Part shown: one piece after another, positions 1-6,933 of the stretch | How the letters are laid out: the number at the start of each line of letters is the position of its first letter | Position numbering within the stretch: position 1 is the stretch's first letter | Source of the DNA: CAVURW01 sp963743595 | Lineage (GTDB): Bacteria > Verrucomicrobiota > Verrucomicrobiia > Methylacidiphilales > UBA1321 | Direction of reading: 5' to 3' | DNA: 13,553 bases | Assembly: GCA_963743595.1 (NCBI GenBank) | Contig: CAVURW010000151.1 | Span: 1 to 13,553 of the forward strand | The notes under the pieces: generated by a model | What the model was told of the DNA's origin: nothing | Database searches by the model: none | The model's input: only the letters and a program-made list of their open reading frames with translations | Translations under genes and position numbers: made by a program

Positions 1-2
1 TC

Positions 3-458
3 TACCACGATATGAAGGCTAAGTTCATGGTGTGGCTGGTCGGTGAGCAGCCAAAAATCGATTCCTACCCGATAGATCGATTCGGCGGTTATCAATTTCG
101 TTTCGTCTCCAGCACGATCGAGTTGGTCGAGAAAATCTTTATTTTTGATGCTGGGTTAGATGATCGCGCGGTGGAGGCATTCAAGATGCTTTTGATGGCG
201 CAACTTCAGAAATCGAACCATAAATCGGAACCGCGCTTTGCTAAGCTTACGCAGGATCAGAATAACCAGGCGGCACTCGATTTCGAGCTCGTTCCTGCTG
301 AGCTGGGGAAGGGGATGCGGGTTCCTCGGGAGGTGTTTGATAGTTTCACGAAATCGCTGAAACCCGTCCTGGATAAGGATGAAACGAACAAGGCGGGCTG
401 GTACAAAATCGATAGCGCTTACGGCGCTAAGCTGATGGCGGACGCGGGGAGAAATTAG
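3..458 (+). CDS. Hypothetical protein, probably 5'-truncated by the window edge
   Basis: I do not recognise this protein. The frame is open to the left edge of the window, and the first ATG (position 12) has no ribosome binding site in the few bases before it, so what is visible may be only the C-terminal part of a longer protein. From that ATG it is 148 residues, soluble-looking, rich in Lys, Asp and Phe, with no Cys, no signal peptide and no membrane segment. It has a predicted helical middle (around VEAFKMLLMAQLQKS) and ends in a charged tail. It ends with TAG, 7 bp from the stop of the oppositely oriented symporter gene, so the two genes converge with no room for a separate terminator. 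Reading-frame length and ordinary codon use make a real gene likely; the function is unknown. Confidence 0.7.
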   Translation, partial: YHDMKAKFMVWLVGEQPKIDSYPIDRFGGYQFRFVSSTIELVEKIFIFDAGLDDRAVEAFKMLLMAQLQKSNHKSEPRFAKLTQDQNNQAALDFELVPAELGKGMRVPREVFDSFTKSLKPVLDKDETNKAGWYKIDSAYGAKLMADAGRN

Positions 459-465
459 GTGCTCT

Positions 466-1764
466 TTAGGCGGCGAGTTTCTTAGCGCCGAATTCCTGGA
501 ATGCTTGGGCTTCGTTAAATTCTCCCTCCCACTTCGCTACGACCACACTGGCTAGGCAATTTCCCAGCACGTTTACAGAGGTGCGCGCCATGTCCATGAA
601 GGCGTCGACACCCAGAATCATGGCGCATGCCTCCAACGGTAAGTGCGCCCCTGCAATGGCCGCAGTCAAAACGACGATGGATGCACGCGGAACTGCCGCC
701 ACACCCTTAGAACTGACCATTAACGTAAACATCATGGTGATCTGATCCATGAGCGTGAAGTGAAGCGAGGGATCGGCCGTTTTCGCTACTTGCGAAACGA
801 AAACGGAAGCGACCGCCAGATAGAGAGTCGTGCCATCGAGATTGAAGGAATAACCCAAGGGCAGCACGAACCCGACGATTTTCCGGGGTACGCCAAATCG
901 TTCCATGCGCTCAAAAGCCATGGGTAGCGCGGCCTCGCTGTTAGCTGTGGCAAACGCGAGCAGAAACGGCTCGGCCATCGCTCGTACGAACGGTCGCAAG
1001 GGAATGCGAAGGATGACGATCACTGCGCCCAAAACCACGATGACGAAGACGGCGAGCGCCGTATAGAGCGTGACCAAAAGCATGAGTAAGGTGAGCAGCG
1101 TTTTCGGGCCATCATGGCCGACGCTGTAGCCAAGTGCCCCCGCAACGCCGAGTGGGGCCAGTCGCATGATGAGTCCGGCGAAGCTGAACATCACCAATCG
1201 CAAGCTGTCGCACCATTCCAAAACGACTTTGCCACCTTTACCCGCTGCGATAATCGCAAAGCCAAACAGAACAGAAAAAACGACGACTTGAAGGACGTCG
1301 TCGCGCGCCATGGAGTCCACCACACTTGTCGGAAACATATGGAGGACGGTTTCGTACGGCGTCATCGGTTGCTTGTCTTTGCCGGGCAGCGCTGAGACAT
1401 CCGCATCCTTGGGAGGAATGACGCCCACGCCTGGCTGCATCACATTCACAGCGAGCAGGCCGACGACTAGTGCCAGCGTGGTGAGGATCTCAAAGTAGAT
1501 GATCGCTTTAAATCCCATCCGGCCCACGCCATGGGATTCGCCGCCGCCCGCGATTCCCTGCACGATGCTGGCGAAGATGAGCGGTGCCACCATCACCTTG
1601 ATGAGGTTCAAGAAAATGTCTCGGAAGATCTGGAGATCCACGCCCCAATCCGGCTTTATCAGCCCGATTAATATGCCGAGCACGGCCGCGATAAATATTT
1701 GTGTGCCTAGACCCAATTTAATCCCTTTGGACGGCTTTTCGGGTTCCTTAAGATCGGTGTTCAC
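466..1764 (-). CDS. Dicarboxylate/amino acid:cation symporter (DctA/GltP family)
   Basis: A 432-residue inner-membrane secondary transporter of the DAACS family, which couples uptake of C4-dicarboxylates or acidic amino acids to Na+ or H+. The length and the hydrophobic segments fit the eight-helix, two-hairpin fold. Visible landmarks are PLIFASIVQG (about 61-70), the hairpin-1 motif TANSEAALP (273-281), GYSFNLDGTTLY (304-315), the hairpin-2 segment SSKGVAAVP (351-359) and the last core helix with Asp387, Asp391, Arg394, Thr395 and Asn398. These last five line up with GltPh Asp390, Asp394, Arg397, Thr398 and Asn401. Position 402, equivalent to GltPh Asp405, is Asn, and the hairpin-1 pattern resembles DctA more than archaeal GltPh, but the substrate cannot be settled from sequence. 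The start is GTG at 1764: it is the only start codon in this frame before the upstream stop, and no strong ribosome binding site precedes it. It is divergent from the glycosidase gene (98 bp apart). Confidence 0.93.
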   Translation of the reverse strand: MNTDLKEPEKPSKGIKLGLGTQIFIAAVLGILIGLIKPDWGVDLQIFRDIFLNLIKVMVAPLIFASIVQGIAGGGESHGVGRMGFKAIIYFEILTTLALVVGLLAVNVMQPGVGVIPPKDADVSALPGKDKQPMTPYETVLHMFPTSVVDSMARDDVLQVVVFSVLFGFAIIAAGKGGKVVLEWCDSLRLVMFSFAGLIMRLAPLGVAGALGYSVGHDGPKTLLTLLMLLVTLYTALAVFVIVVLGAVIVILRIPLRPFVRAMAEPFLLAFATANSEAALPMAFERMERFGVPRKIVGFVLPLGYSFNLDGTTLYLAVASVFVSQVAKTADPSLHFTLMDQITMMFTLMVSSKGVAAVPRASIVVLTAAIAGAHLPLEACAMILGVDAFMDMARTSVNVLGNCLASVVVAKWEGEFNEAQAFQEFGAKKLAA

Positions 1765-1862
1765 GGGGCAAAAGAGTTGCTGGTTCTCATTAGCGAAGCA
1801 ATCAATATTCTAGCCATGCTACAAATCGGGGCGCTACTCTTTCGGACGGCAGGTATTCGTCC
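1765..1862. promoter_or_regulatory. Divergent intergenic region (symporter / secreted glycosidase)
   Basis: This 98-bp AT-richer gap separates two divergently read genes and must hold promoters for both, or promoters overlapping it. I could not find a convincing -35/-10 pair on either strand. A weak GGCAGG ending at 1853, nine bases before the ATG at 1863, is the likely ribosome binding site of the glycosidase gene. AAAGAGT near 1770 and ACTCTTT near 1836 form inverted arms about 60 bp apart; they could be chance. Confidence 0.35.
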
Positions 1863-4076
1863 ATGAGCTTCCTACTCATTATTGTTTTCGTGATGGTTCC
1901 GTTTTTCGTTGAGGCCGCTACGGTAACGCTCGATCTCTCAACACAATTTCAAACCATCAAGGGCTGGGTCGCCGTGGCGGAAATCGGGAAAGAGCCGCCC
2001 GCATTTCAACAGCAGCAAATGATGGATCGCGCCGCGAATGAGCTGGGCATTACGGCCTTGCGCCTCGACATGCCGCCCAACGGGAACAACGCAACTGTGG
2101 GTCGATCCTGGTGCTTTCGAATCGATCACACCGATCCACGCCGGGTGAATTGGGCGTCGTTCGATACACTTCCGGGTGTCCGTTACAACACTGCAGGGAC
2201 GGACGTGGTTATGAATGACATGGTGGTTCCGTTCAAGAAACTGGTGGAAGCGCGGGGCGAGCCGTTCACTCTTTACGAAAATCCCTCTTTTTTTAAGGGT
2301 GGTAGCACCGGAATTTACCCGGTTTGGATTCAATACAACACCGGCGAATACGCAGAGTATCTGGTCTCATTTGCCGAATATTTGGCGCATCACTTCGGCA
2401 CGCCGCCAACCTTCATGACGATCGTTAACGAAGCCAGCAACAACAACAATATGACGCCTCCTTTCGAGGCGCGGGTGATCGGTGCAGTCGGGCCGATGCT
2501 GCAAGCTGCCGGACTGAAAACGAAGGTGCAACTGGCGGAGTGCGTGAACGCCACCTACACGGTCAATTACATTAAGGAGCCGACCCTAACGAAAGATGTG
2601 CTTCAGTACGTGGGCACGGTGAGCTGGCACGATTACGGGACGCAATCGTCAGCGGCGAAGGCGCAGGTCTATGAATTTGCGCGAGCTCATGGCCTTGATA
2701 CCGCGCAAGAGGAGACCCAACTTGCCACATATCAAACGATCTACGATGACCTGGTGGGCGGTGGCTGCTCGTATTGGGGGCAGTATGGCCTTGGCGGCAC
2801 GGCAATCGGGGCGGGCATCCAATATTACAACACGTGCTACGATGGTGCGAGCCTCTCGGTGCCGAGCCAATATTGGAACTGGCGACAGGTGATCCATTAT
2901 GTGCGACCGGGTTTTGTGCGAATTGGTTCGACATCGGACGATCCCGGAGTCAAACCGATGGCATTCAAACGAAACGGCACCGTCGTTGTCACATTGGGGA
3001 GCACGGTCGCGGCTGCTGCGCCGGTCACGGTGAGGGGACTTCCTGCGGGCGATTACGGCGTTTCCTATTCCATTCCGGGCGGCATTGCAGAGCAAGGGAT
3101 TCAACACGTCAGGACTGGCTCGCTCGACGTGACGGTTCCGCCGAATTCCGTGCTGACGATCTACTCGCTCACCGGTGCGGATCGATCTCCAGAACTCTTC
3201 AAGTACCTCGCAAATCCTCCGTTTCTGAAGCTGGGGTCCGGGACCAGCACTGCGCTCTCAGCTGCCGCAACGAGTCCAGGGCTCGAATCGCTCTCGTATT
3301 CGTGGAGTGTTGCCAAACAACCGGAAGGCGCAAACGTTTCGCTGACTTCCCCGAACTCGGCAAACACGGGTGCGAACGGACTTAGCGTGCCGGGGCTCTA
3401 CATTTTTTCTGTGGCCGTTTCCGACGGAAGTAAAATCGTGACGCGGCAGGTCGGATTCAACGTGCTCTCGGGTAATCAACCACCCGTGATCGATGTGGTT
3501 CATTCACGTTCACCAATGGGGCAAGGGCTTCCGATTCTCCTGACGCAACCGATCAATTCCACGCTTTTATTGGATCAAGTTTCCTACGACTTCGAGAAAG
3601 ATCTACTGACTTTTAATTGGTCGATCATCAGTCAGCCGAGCGGTGCAGCGGCCATACTCGACACACCGAACAGCTTCAAATGCCTGGCGAACCATTTGGA
3701 TCAACCCGGCGATTACGTCTTCAAGCTTACCGTTTCGGATGGTCACACGCCAGTAACGCAATATCTGACGGTGACGGTCGATCCCGCAAATCCAAACGCA
3801 CCCGTGATCCGCAACGCGAGCGGCAGCGTCGTTTCACCGGGCGTGGGTCGACTGCAAGCGGCGACGAGTGATCCAGATGGCGATTGGATTGCGAACTGGT
3901 GGGATGTGACCGCTAAACCTGAAGGCGCGATCGTGACCCTGGACGATCCCGGCTCGCCGAACACCGATTTTCATGTCGATACACCGGGCAGATACACCTT
4001 CCAACTGACGACCGTCGATCGCACCCGATATACGCAGTCGGACCCCATTACCATCGATATTTCGAGCATTCGTTAA
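1863..4076 (+). CDS. Secreted GH30-like glycoside hydrolase with three PKD-like repeats
   Basis: A 737-residue exported protein, probably a polysaccharide-degrading enzyme acting outside the cytoplasm. Residues 1-19 form a hydrophobic signal peptide ending near VEAA. Residues 20 to about 345 look like a (beta/alpha)8 barrel of the GH30/clan GH-A type: FQTIKGW at the start, TIVNEAS with Glu190 as the likely acid/base, SWHDYG (254-259) where the family often has a HWY-like strand, and AQEETQ with Glu283/Glu284 as candidate nucleophile. Residues about 346-436 (HYVRPGFVRI onward) resemble the beta-sandwich that follows the barrel in GH30. Three PKD/Ig-like modules follow. Each has a Trp and then a Asp exactly 40 residues later: Trp481-Asp521, Trp586-Asp626, Trp679-Asp719. 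The substrate is unknown. The DUF2851 gene starts 4 bp after the stop. GH30-like is my best family match; another clan GH-A family is possible. Confidence 0.78.
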   Translation: MSFLLIIVFVMVPFFVEAATVTLDLSTQFQTIKGWVAVAEIGKEPPAFQQQQMMDRAANELGITALRLDMPPNGNNATVGRSWCFRIDHTDPRRVNWASFDTLPGVRYNTAGTDVVMNDMVVPFKKLVEARGEPFTLYENPSFFKGGSTGIYPVWIQYNTGEYAEYLVSFAEYLAHHFGTPPTFMTIVNEASNNNNMTPPFEARVIGAVGPMLQAAGLKTKVQLAECVNATYTVNYIKEPTLTKDVLQYVGTVSWHDYGTQSSAAKAQVYEFARAHGLDTAQEETQLATYQTIYDDLVGGGCSYWGQYGLGGTAIGAGIQYYNTCYDGASLSVPSQYWNWRQVIHYVRPGFVRIGSTSDDPGVKPMAFKRNGTVVVTLGSTVAAAAPVTVRGLPAGDYGVSYSIPGGIAEQGIQHVRTGSLDVTVPPNSVLTIYSLTGADRSPELFKYLANPPFLKLGSGTSTALSAAATSPGLESLSYSWSVAKQPEGANVSLTSPNSANTGANGLSVPGLYIFSVAVSDGSKIVTRQVGFNVLSGNQPPVIDVVHSRSPMGQGLPILLTQPINSTLLLDQVSYDFEKDLLTFNWSIISQPSGAAAILDTPNSFKCLANHLDQPGDYVFKLTVSDGHTPVTQYLTVTVDPANPNAPVIRNASGSVVSPGVGRLQAATSDPDGDWIANWWDVTAKPEGAIVTLDDPGSPNTDFHVDTPGRYTFQLTTVDRTRYTQSDPITIDISSIR

Positions 4077-4080
4077 CGTC

Positions 4081-5484
4081 ATGATTTCGTACCCGTTTCC
4101 GCTCAGTCTTCGGGAGCAACCCGGCTCGCCACAGACGGAGATTCAGATGCAGGCTCTGTGGTTTGAGCAGCTCGTGGCCGGGCCTCTAACCACGGAGGAT
4201 GGCCGGTCGTTCGAGATCATCCAGCCCGGTTTTTGGAACCACGGAAAGGGGCCCGATTTCACCCATGCCGCGATTCGTTGGCTGCCCGTCTCGGCGAGCG
4301 ATCAACCCACTGCGTTATCAGACATCGTGGTCGGCTCGGTGGAGATTCACCTGCGTGCTTCGGATTGGATGGCCCATCATCATCAGAACGATCCTGCCTA
4401 CAGCAATACGATTCTGCATGTGATCTGGGAAGCTTCCTCTCGGCCAGTCTATCCGGCCACCGCTGACTTTAAATCGATTCCTCAATTTGTCTTTTCGAAG
4501 CATCTGGCCGCGCCGTTTCCCGCGCTTCTTCCCATCTTGCAAGCGTATGCCCCATCGGCCCAATTGCCGGAATCGAAACCGGGACGTTGTCAGGCGCAGA
4601 TGGCTTCATTGCCTATTGAAAAACTGCTGGAAATTATTCAGTCGGCGGGGCTCTTTCGACTGACGCAACGGGCTCAGCGCTGGCATTGGCGCGCCAAGCT
4701 CACCAGCCCGGAACAGGCGCTTTTCGAAGCTTTGGCGGAAGCGCTCGGCTTTCACGCGAATCAAATTCCTATGCGATTGCTGGCGCAACGTCTCCCGTAC
4801 GCCGTTCTCCGACCTCTTCCGATTTCACAACGCATGGCGCTTTTGTTTGGCATCTCCAGTTTTCTCCCGGCGGAGACGACGCGAAATCTGCCGCAGCCTT
4901 CGCAAGAATGGCTTCGTCCGTTGTGGGAGATTTGGTGGAAACAGCGCGTAAAGTATCTGCAGGCGACGCTTCCTCGTTCCCAATGGCAACTCGCGGGGCT
5001 ACGTCCACTCAATCGACCGGAACGCCGGATCGCGGCACTGGCACATCTGCCCACCATCATCCCGCAGTTGGTCCGAGCCCTGGAGGCGGCGAACGTGACT
5101 TTGATCGAGAAGTTGCTCCTGAAATTGGACGATCCATTTTGGATCCATCGTGCAACGCTTTCGAGCCAGCCACTCGCTTCGCCCACACGACTTATCGGCT
5201 CGGATCGCCTTGAGAATATTTTGACAAACGTGATCTGGCCGTTGGTCGCCCTGAAAAGTCCCTCCATCGCCGAGCACGCTCTGGCAGAACTTCCGGTTGC
5301 GGAGAATCGCCACTCGCGAATCGCGACTCAGCGTGTCCTGGGCGATCTGTTGCCGCCGAAGCGCCGCCGGACCGCGTTGACTCAGCAAGGCCTCCTGCAA
5401 ATTTACCGAGACTACTGCCTGACCGATTGCTCCGCGTGTGCGCGATGCACGTTTCCGGAGGCGATTGCGGCGGTGTATGAGTAA
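4081..5484 (+). CDS. DUF2851 family protein
   Basis: A 467-residue cytoplasmic protein of the DUF2851 family, whose function is not established. Family hallmarks are present: LTTEDGRSFEIIQPG (36-50), then GPDF (57-60), VGSVEIH (84-90), SDW (94-96), a His cluster at 99-101 and NTILHVIWE (109-117). The C-terminus carries four cysteines spaced C-x3-C-x2-C-x2-C (Cys446, 450, 453, 456), preceded by IYRDYC, which is also typical of the family. The order Pro-Asp, then about 29 residues, then Glu-x-His resembles a PD-(D/E)XK nuclease core with His in place of Lys. With the Cys tail, that would fit a metal- or Fe-S-stabilised nuclease, but this is inference. It starts 4 bp after the glycosidase stop without a clear ribosome binding site, which suggests translational coupling. 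There is no signal peptide, so it is unlikely to share the glycosidase's compartment. Confidence 0.88.
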   Translation: MISYPFPLSLREQPGSPQTEIQMQALWFEQLVAGPLTTEDGRSFEIIQPGFWNHGKGPDFTHAAIRWLPVSASDQPTALSDIVVGSVEIHLRASDWMAHHHQNDPAYSNTILHVIWEASSRPVYPATADFKSIPQFVFSKHLAAPFPALLPILQAYAPSAQLPESKPGRCQAQMASLPIEKLLEIIQSAGLFRLTQRAQRWHWRAKLTSPEQALFEALAEALGFHANQIPMRLLAQRLPYAVLRPLPISQRMALLFGISSFLPAETTRNLPQPSQEWLRPLWEIWWKQRVKYLQATLPRSQWQLAGLRPLNRPERRIAALAHLPTIIPQLVRALEAANVTLIEKLLLKLDDPFWIHRATLSSQPLASPTRLIGSDRLENILTNVIWPLVALKSPSIAEHALAELPVAENRHSRIATQRVLGDLLPPKRRRTALTQQGLLQIYRDYCLTDCSACARCTFPEAIAAVYE

Positions 5485-5579
5485 TTTTGTTGTTACCTGC
5501 GGATACTGGTCTCCATTCAATCAAGATGAGGTTTGTTCTAAGATTGCTCGTGATCGAGGGCGGTCTAAGCTGATGGCTC

Positions 5580-6371
5580 GTGCGCCACGTCTTTTATATC
5601 TACGGCGATCCGCCGCTGGGGCCGCTCTCGTATAAGCAAGTCCTGCAAAAGCTCGAGTCGGGCGAAATTCTGGCGTCGCAACTCGGGAAGGGGCTCGGCG
5701 TCGAGCGTTGGACACCGCTGGAAGAGATACTCCAACGGCCACCACCACCTGTCACTGAACAAGACAGCGTTGTTCCCCCTATTCCCATGGGGGCAGTTCT
5801 CGTTTTGCCGCCCACTCCGCCGATTCCTCCTAAGCCGGGCAGCCTGCTGTTCACCGCGCGTCCGGTCGTTCTTCCGAATGGCCTGCCTTATCGGCCTACT
5901 GCGCCTGTCTCTCTGCGCATTTTGGCGTTCTTTATCGATTGTATTCCGGTGCTGCTCTCGTTTCCGATCTTTCTGCTGATCATGAGCCAATTTATGCCTC
6001 AGCTCCCTGGAAACACCGGCCTCGTTGCTCGGTTCGAGAACGCTGCCCTCTCGATTTTAATCTACTTCGCGTTCTTTGCGGTTTTCATTGTGCAATTTCA
6101 CGCCTTCTACGCCTTGTTTACGACGCTTCAGTTTATGGTCTTCGGAAATTCAATCGGAAAGAGCCTTATGGGTCTGGAGGTGATTGATCTCAACGGCAAT
6201 CGCGCTTCTGTAACTCGTTTTTTCTTTCGCTCTGTCAGTCTGCCCTTCAGCGGATACCTTTCAGGACTTGGACTGCTTCTGGTCTTTTTCCTGCCAGATA
6301 AACGCACTCTGCACGATGTCATTACAGGTACGAAGGTGGTTCGGAAGCAATCGAATCCCAACGTATTCTAA
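5580..6371 (+). CDS. GYF_2 - RDD domain inner-membrane protein
   Basis: A 263-residue membrane protein of unknown precise role. Residues 1-52 form a GYF_2-type domain (YIYGDPPLGPLSYKQ, then GLGVERWTPLEEIL), a fold that binds proline-rich peptides in eukaryotic relatives. A proline-rich linker spans about 53-108. The RDD domain fills the rest: RILAFFID (113-120) with the conserved Arg and Asp, hydrophobic helices at about 118-136, 157-183 and 215-238, the GNSIGKSLMGLEVID motif (189-203), and DKRTLHDVITGTKVV near the end. GYF_2-RDD fusions are common; some RDD proteins have been linked to ion transport, but nothing here assigns a substrate. The start is GTG at 5580, chosen because an in-frame TGA lies at 5571 and no other start precedes the GYF core. 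It follows the DUF2851 gene by 95 bp and may share its transcript. Confidence 0.88.
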   Translation: MRHVFYIYGDPPLGPLSYKQVLQKLESGEILASQLGKGLGVERWTPLEEILQRPPPPVTEQDSVVPPIPMGAVLVLPPTPPIPPKPGSLLFTARPVVLPNGLPYRPTAPVSLRILAFFIDCIPVLLSFPIFLLIMSQFMPQLPGNTGLVARFENAALSILIYFAFFAVFIVQFHAFYALFTTLQFMVFGNSIGKSLMGLEVIDLNGNRASVTRFFFRSVSLPFSGYLSGLGLLLVFFLPDKRTLHDVITGTKVVRKQSNPNVF

Positions 6372-6692
6372 GCCGATTATTACAAGTGGAAGATGACCGT
6401 ATCCACAACACGATGAAAGCGGACACTTTAGGGCATGAAGTAATTTTTATCACCGAAACCCTTGTACAGAAATCAGACATCTGCTACTCCTTTAGGTATG
6501 AAGCTGAAACGGGCAAACCTGTTTGCAAAGGCGGTTCTCCAAATCAATCGCGGCATGATTGAGCGTCAGCAACTTTCCCGGGATGCGACCACGCAAAGCC
6601 TGAAGCGGCTCCCCTCTTTCCGGGCAGGGCGCTTGGCCAATACGAGCTTGGCACCAAAAGAGCAGTAGAGCAGATTCAGGTCAGTTCGCTCA
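6372..6692. other. 321-bp low-GC stretch without a convincing intact gene
   Basis: This gap separates the RDD gene from the small minus-strand gene and is visibly AT-richer than its flanks. Two overlapping plus-strand frames are open: 6386-6562 (see separate entry) and 6462-6668 (68 codons from an ATG, strongly basic, no recognisable motif, no ribosome binding site). They use different frames over the same bases, so at most one is coding. No tRNA cloverleaf, long inverted repeat or clear terminator hairpin is visible after the RDD stop. A decayed gene at the edge of an insertion is a reasonable reading. Confidence 0.4.
6386..6562 (+). pseudogene. Possible gene remnant or small ORF (58 codons)
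   Basis: From a GTG at 6386 (with an in-frame ATG at 6413), 58 sense codons run to a TGA at 6560. The product reads like a piece of a soluble protein, with alternating beta-like segments (GHEVIFITETLVQKSD, then ICYSFRYEAETGKPVCKGG). The frame stays open upstream into the end of the RDD gene and again after the TGA to about 6753, which is what a truncated gene with one stop mutation would look like. It has no ribosome binding site, no family I can name, and an overlapping alternative frame. Treat it as a weak call; it may be non-coding. Confidence 0.2.
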
Positions 6693-6899
6693 CTAGCCGT
6701 AACGCTTTCCGAGTATCACTAAGGCGGGACATTTTCCCAGTGCCGACTTGATCCGCTCCAATTCCTCCCAATTAGGAATTCCTGGGCGGGTAGCAAGTTT
6801 TTCAATTAATTCGTCCGATAGAATATGGTTCTCGATTTCCATATCGTTAAGCGCTTCTTTAAGAGACTTGTCTAACTCAATTGAGATCTTCTCCGGCAT
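6693..6899 (-). CDS. Small protein with ribbon-helix-helix-like N-terminus, possible Fic partner
   Basis: A 68-residue protein I cannot name. The first 20 residues (KISIELDKSLKEALNDM) have the alternating beta-strand and following helix of ribbon-helix-helix DNA-binding proteins, a fold used by many antitoxins. The rest is acidic and helical, then ends in a short hydrophobic segment and GKRYG. The first ATG, at 6899, is 22 bp from the ATG of the divergently read Fic gene. A DNA-binding regulator of that promoter or an antitoxin are both plausible. The (S/T)xxxE(G/N) motif of FicA/VbhA antitoxins is absent, so it does not look like a classical Fic antitoxin. The function is inferred only from the fold-like pattern and position. 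The gene has the same lower GC as the Fic gene. Confidence 0.55.
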   Translation of the reverse strand: MPEKISIELDKSLKEALNDMEIENHILSDELIEKLATRPGIPNWEELERIKSALGKCPALVILGKRYG

Positions 6900-6904
6900 A
6901 CCTG

Positions 6905-6916
6905 AAGTATAGACTT
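6905..6916. promoter_or_regulatory. Palindrome AAGT-N4-ACTT between the two divergent starts
   Basis: Twelve bases with perfect 4-bp inverted arms around ATAG lie inside the 22-bp gap between the start codons of the small gene and the Fic gene. The position and symmetry suit an operator for a dimeric ribbon-helix-helix protein that would switch both genes at once. The arms are short, so chance is a real alternative. Confidence 0.3.
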
Positions 6917-6933
6917 AATCTATGAAACGTCGA
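6906..6933 (-). promoter_or_regulatory. Candidate sigma70-like promoter of the small minus-strand gene
   Basis: On the minus strand TCGACG (6933-6928) and TATACT (6911-6906) are separated by 16 bases, with four of six -35 and four or five of six -10 matches. Transcription would begin at or next to the ATG at 6899, giving a leaderless or almost leaderless message. The -10 overlaps the palindrome and the -35 lies in the first codons of the Fic gene. No comparable promoter was found for the Fic gene on the plus strand. Confidence 0.3.

Noticed and set aside
2649..3385. Long open frames on both strands inside the glycosidase gene (for example minus 2649-3107 and plus 2774-3385)
   Set aside because: They lie in alternative frames of a gene with clear domain structure, have Arg/Ser/His-rich compositions typical of shadow frames, and show no motif or ribosome binding site.
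4686..5520. Open frames of 168-175 codons overlapping the DUF2851 gene on both strands
   Set aside because: The DUF2851 frame has family hallmarks at both ends; the others are compositionally biased shadows.
5438..5635. Plus-strand frame bridging the DUF2851 and RDD genes, with an ATG overlapping the DUF2851 stop
   Set aside because: The product is Arg/Ala-rich without structure and runs out of frame through the GYF domain, so the GTG at 5580 in the other frame is the real start.
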